Assembly (NCBI GenBank): GCA_903911985.1
Contig: CAIWFP010000069.1
Span: 1-7,888 of the forward strand
Length of the DNA stretch: 7,888 nucleotides
Direction: 5' to 3'
Source of the DNA: an uncultured Sphingomonadales bacterium
GTDB lineage: Bacteria; Pseudomonadota; Alphaproteobacteria; Sphingomonadales; Sphingomonadaceae
Under the pieces are notes generated by a model. It ran no database searches. It was not told where the DNA came from and was given only the letters and a program-made list of their open reading frames with translations. Positions 6,087 to 7,888 of this stretch are shown in pieces. Positions within the stretch are counted from its first letter, which is position 1. Each line of letters starts with the position of its first letter. The position numbers and the translations under genes were made by a program.

Positions 6087-6092
6087 AAGGAA
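6087..6092 (+). promoter_or_regulatory. Ribosome-binding site of the deacetylase gene
   Basis: AAGGAA lies 11 bases before ATG 6104, slightly long spacing. It supports that start over the in-frame ATG at 5981, which would put a 41-residue non-signal segment ahead of the signal peptide. The region 5908-6103 is otherwise the divergent promoter space shared with trhO; no clear -35/-10 pair was found in it. Confidence 0.55.
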
Positions 6093-6103
6093 CAGATCTT
6101 TTC

Positions 6104-7111
6104 ATGCGCCAGCTCAAAGCCGCCCCGCTGATGGCCATTGTTGCCGGACTCGCCTTGCTGTGCACCGCGCCCGCCGCTTGGGCGGAAAAGCCCTTGGCAG
6201 AGGGCCCCAGGAATGAGGGTATGGTCGCCCTCACCTTCGATGATCTGCCCGGCCTCACCATCTTTAACGACCAGCCGTGGATTGACTATTTCAACACCAA
6301 GCTGCTGCATGGGCTGAAGCGCCACCACTTTCCCGCCATCGGCTTTGTCAACGAGAGCAAGCTGGATGACGAAAGGCCGGGCGGTATTCAACGCGAGGCG
6401 CAGATCGCCAATCTGAAGAAGTGGCAGGATGCCGGCATGGGCCTTGGCAACCACACCTTCAGCCACGAATCGCCCAACGAACTGGGCGGCAAGGGCTATA
6501 TAGCGGATATCGCCAGGGGCGAGCCGGTGACGCGGGGCTTGCTGGCCGCAAGGCACAAGCCACTGTTGTGGTTCCGCCACCCATATCTGGAAACCGGCTT
6601 CCCCGAGGCGGTGAAGAAGGAGATCGACGACTGGCTGGCCGCGCATGGCTATCGCATCGCGCCGGTCACCATCGATGCCGACGATTGGGAATTTTCCGAA
6701 CCTTACGAATATGCGTTGGCCCACCATGAGGATGCCAAGGCGCAGAAGGTGCGGCGCGAGTATCTGGCCTATACCGAGCGGACCATTGCCTGGTATCAGC
6801 GGGCGTCAGAGGCGCTTTTCGGCCGGCAGATCGCCTTTGTCATGCTGCTCCATGACACCCGCCTCAACGCCGATTGCATCGATGAACTGGCCGAAATGCT
6901 GCGGGATCGCAAGCTGAAGGCGGTGAGTCTGGAAAAGGCGATGAAGGACCCCGCCTATCGCCTGCGCGACCCCTATGTCGGGCCCGATGGCATCGACTGG
7001 ATGGAACGCTGGTCGCAGGATCTGCACAAGGATCTGCCTTGGGACAGCTGGCAGGAAGTGCCCAGGTCGATCGAGGACGAATACGACCGGAATAGCAAGG
7101 ATCGGCATTAA
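6104..7111 (+). CDS. Exported NodB-type polysaccharide deacetylase family protein (carbohydrate esterase 4-like)
   Basis: This 335-residue protein has a Sec signal (MRQLKAAPLMAIVAGLALLC, small residues TAPAAWA, likely cut after A27), so it should act in the periplasm or outside. The NodB motifs appear in order: LTFDDLPG (43-50; D46 catalytic base, D47 metal ligand), NHTFSHES (116-123; H117 and H121 metal ligands), FRHPYLETG (157-165; R158, P160), DADDW (191-195) and LLHD (248-251; H250 and D251). The set is complete, so it should be an active metal-dependent N- or O-deacetylase. The substrate (chitin-like oligomers, peptidoglycan, xylan or another glycan) cannot be told from sequence. Residues after about 285 form a polar, tryptophan-rich tail (IDWMERWSQDLHKDLPWDSW, 297-316) that may be specific to a subfamily. 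It is divergent from trhO and convergent with ahpF. Confidence 0.92.
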   Translation: MRQLKAAPLMAIVAGLALLCTAPAAWAEKPLAEGPRNEGMVALTFDDLPGLTIFNDQPWIDYFNTKLLHGLKRHHFPAIGFVNESKLDDERPGGIQREAQIANLKKWQDAGMGLGNHTFSHESPNELGGKGYIADIARGEPVTRGLLAARHKPLLWFRHPYLETGFPEAVKKEIDDWLAAHGYRIAPVTIDADDWEFSEPYEYALAHHEDAKAQKVRREYLAYTERTIAWYQRASEALFGRQIAFVMLLHDTRLNADCIDELAEMLRDRKLKAVSLEKAMKDPAYRLRDPYVGPDGIDWMERWSQDLHKDLPWDSWQEVPRSIEDEYDRNSKDRH

Positions 7112-7132
7112 GGGTTAGGCGCGTGGAAAGTC

Positions 7133-7150
7133 GCAGGGGCTAGCCCCTGC
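7133..7150. repeat. Perfect 18-bp palindrome downstream of the deacetylase gene
   Basis: GCAGGGGCT (7133-7141) and AGCCCCTGC (7142-7150) are exact reverse complements with no spacer. As RNA it would form a GC-rich hairpin about 20 bases after the deacetylase stop and could serve as a terminator without a strong U-tract. It also has the look of a REP-type repeat unit. Confidence 0.7.
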
Positions 7151-7156
7151 ACCCCT

Positions 7157-7275
7157 TCATTGTCCGCGTGGGCGCATCAGTTCGGCCAAGGCGCCACATC
7201 TCCGCGCCACAGGATATTAAAGCCGCTTCGCGGCAAGGCGCGTCGCTGATGGATGGCCCCCACGCGGACATTGAT
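7157..7275. repeat. Nested inverted repeats, long multi-layer hairpin element
   Basis: Four layers nest in order. GTCCGCGTGGG (7162-7172) pairs with CCCACGCGGAC (7259-7269), 11 bp without mismatch. CATCAG (7175-7180) pairs with CTGATG (7246-7251). CGCGCC (7203-7208) pairs with GGCGCG (7237-7242). GCCGC (7222-7226) pairs with GCGGC (7230-7234) around a TTC loop. The whole can fold as one long imperfect stem of about 110-120 bases. There is no reading frame or transposase. It may be a MITE, a complex palindromic repeat or a stable RNA. Confidence 0.6.
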
Positions 7276-7335
7276 GGGGGTTTGGGGTGCCAACCGGTTT
7301 CCATTGGGAAACCGGCACATCAAGCGCCACCCCCA
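7275..7335 (-). terminator. Bipartite hairpin downstream of ahpF, possible terminator
   Basis: TGGGGGT (7275-7281) pairs with ACCCCCA (7329-7335). Inside, CCGGTTTCC (7294-7302) pairs perfectly with GGAAACCGG (7307-7315) around a four-base loop, and GTG (7287-7289) can extend the stem to CAC (7316-7318) past a bulge. It starts about 22 bases after the ahpF stop on the minus strand, where a terminator would be expected, but no T-run follows. It may equally be part of the neighbouring repeat element. Confidence 0.4.
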
Positions 7336-7357
7336 CGTTTAACCCGTTAGGTGCCCT

Positions 7358-7888
7358 TCAGGCCGCCTCCCGCACCTTGCTCTCTGCCGGCAGGCGGATC
7401 AGATAATCAAAGGCGGAAAGCGCGGCGGTGGCACCACTGCCCATCGAGATGATGATCTGCTTGTAGGGCGCGGTGGTCACGTCTCCCGCCGCAAACACGC
7501 CGGGCAGCGATGTCGCGCCGCGCGCATCGACCTCGATCTCGCCGCGCGGTGAAAGCGCCAGCTCGCCTTTCAGCCACTCGCTGTTGGGCACCAGGCCGAT
7601 CTGTACGAAGATGCCCTCCAGCTCCACCTTGTGGATGGTGCCGGTATCGCGATCCTCATAGGTGAGGGCCGCGACCCTCGCCCCATCGCCCAGCACCTCG
7701 GTCGTGCGGGCAGAGGTGATGACGCGCACATTGGGCAGGCTGTTCAGCTTGGCCTGCAGCACGGCGTCGGCACGCAGCTGGGGGTCGAATTCCAGCACCG
7801 TGACATGGCCGACGATACCGGCCAGATCGATCGCCGCCTCGATGCCGGAATTTCCGCCGCCGATCACCGCCACGCGCTTGCCCTTGAA
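7358..7888 (-). CDS. ahpF: Alkyl hydroperoxide reductase subunit F (AhpF), C-terminal part
   Basis: The last 176 residues of AhpF are visible; the 5' two thirds lie beyond the right edge (full AhpF is about 520 residues). AhpF is a cytoplasmic FAD-dependent disulfide reductase that passes electrons from NADH to the peroxiredoxin AhpC, which reduces peroxides. The fragment opens with FKGKRVAVIGGGNSGIEAAI, the NAD(H)-binding Rossmann motif (GGGNSG at 10-15), just after where the family's redox CxxC would be. Also present are VTVLEF (29-34), GIFVQIGLVPN (92-102) and VFAAGDVTT (131-139), the last belonging to the FAD domain. IFVQIGLVPN and AAIDLAGI favour AhpF over thioredoxin reductase, whose matching segments differ. 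The end, SAFDYLIRL (158-166) plus ten residues, is intact with a TGA stop at 7360-7358. ahpC is not in the window. Confidence 0.93.
   Translation of the reverse strand, partial: FKGKRVAVIGGGNSGIEAAIDLAGIVGHVTVLEFDPQLRADAVLQAKLNSLPNVRVITSARTTEVLGDGARVAALTYEDRDTGTIHKVELEGIFVQIGLVPNSEWLKGELALSPRGEIEVDARGATSLPGVFAAGDVTTAPYKQIIISMGSGATAALSAFDYLIRLPAESKVREAA

Larger units (their letters stand above)
7112..7357. other. Structured intergenic region between convergent deacetylase and ahpF genes
   Basis: This gap between convergent genes contains no plausible gene. Almost all of it is occupied by inverted repeats, listed separately: a perfect palindrome (7133-7150), nested pairs (7157-7275) and a bipartite hairpin (7275-7335). 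An outer pair, GCACCCC (7149-7155) and GGGGTGC (7284-7290), ties the first two together. The structures may terminate both genes, although no long T-run follows any of them. Confidence 0.6.

Noticed and set aside
5908..6261. Upstream extension of the trhO frame to 6261
   Set aside because: The added residues have no TrhO resemblance, overlap the divergent deacetylase signal peptide and lack a ribosome site; the GTG at 5907 fits better.
7358..7888. Thioredoxin reductase (TrxB) as identity for the right-edge gene
   Set aside because: The segments AAIDLAGI, VTVLEF, GIFVQIGLVPN and SAFDYLIR match AhpF; TrxB has different residues at these places.
1..7888. CRISPR array, phage or transposase genes, toxin-antitoxin or defence systems
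   Set aside because: No regularly spaced direct repeats, no transposase, integrase or phage proteins, and no recognisable defence domains are present.

Overview
The window is GC-rich bacterial chromosome with six protein genes and several unusually structured intergenic stretches. The protein families, codon usage and wording of the conserved motifs suggest an alphaproteobacterium, probably a sphingomonad. That placement is an inference from general family resemblance; no rRNA or other phylogenetic marker is present.

Layout from left to right. Positions 1-533 hold no convincing gene: a weak hairpin terminator, an AT-rich patch with a plausible sigma70-type promoter, and several hairpins form a possible long leader for the first gene. 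Positions 534-1685 (+) encode a JmjC/cupin ribosomal oxygenase of the RoxA (YcfD) family. Positions 1686-1985 hold a palindromic, MITE-like repeat and two smaller hairpins. Positions 1986-3299 (+) encode a full-length two-domain chromate transporter, ChrA. Facing it on the minus strand is a two-gene operon: trhO (tRNA U34 hydroxylase, 5907-4813), then an exported M20-family metallopeptidase (4816-3326). These two are joined by a 4-base ATGA stop/start overlap. Divergent from trhO is an exported NodB-type polysaccharide deacetylase (6104-7111, +). A 246-base gap full of nested inverted repeats separates it from the 3' end of ahpF (7358-7888, -), which runs off the right edge.

How the genes relate. 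RoxA and TrhO both use O2 to hydroxylate parts of the translation machinery (ribosomal protein L16 and tRNA wobble uridine), though they are on different transcripts. AhpF (peroxide reduction) and ChrA (chromate efflux) are stress functions. The M20 peptidase and the deacetylase both carry signal peptides and act outside the cytoplasm. This looks like ordinary housekeeping and stress chromosome, not a dedicated island. I found no clear new multi-gene system. The most unusual signals are the palindromic intergenic elements and the repeat-expanded C-terminal tail of TrhO.
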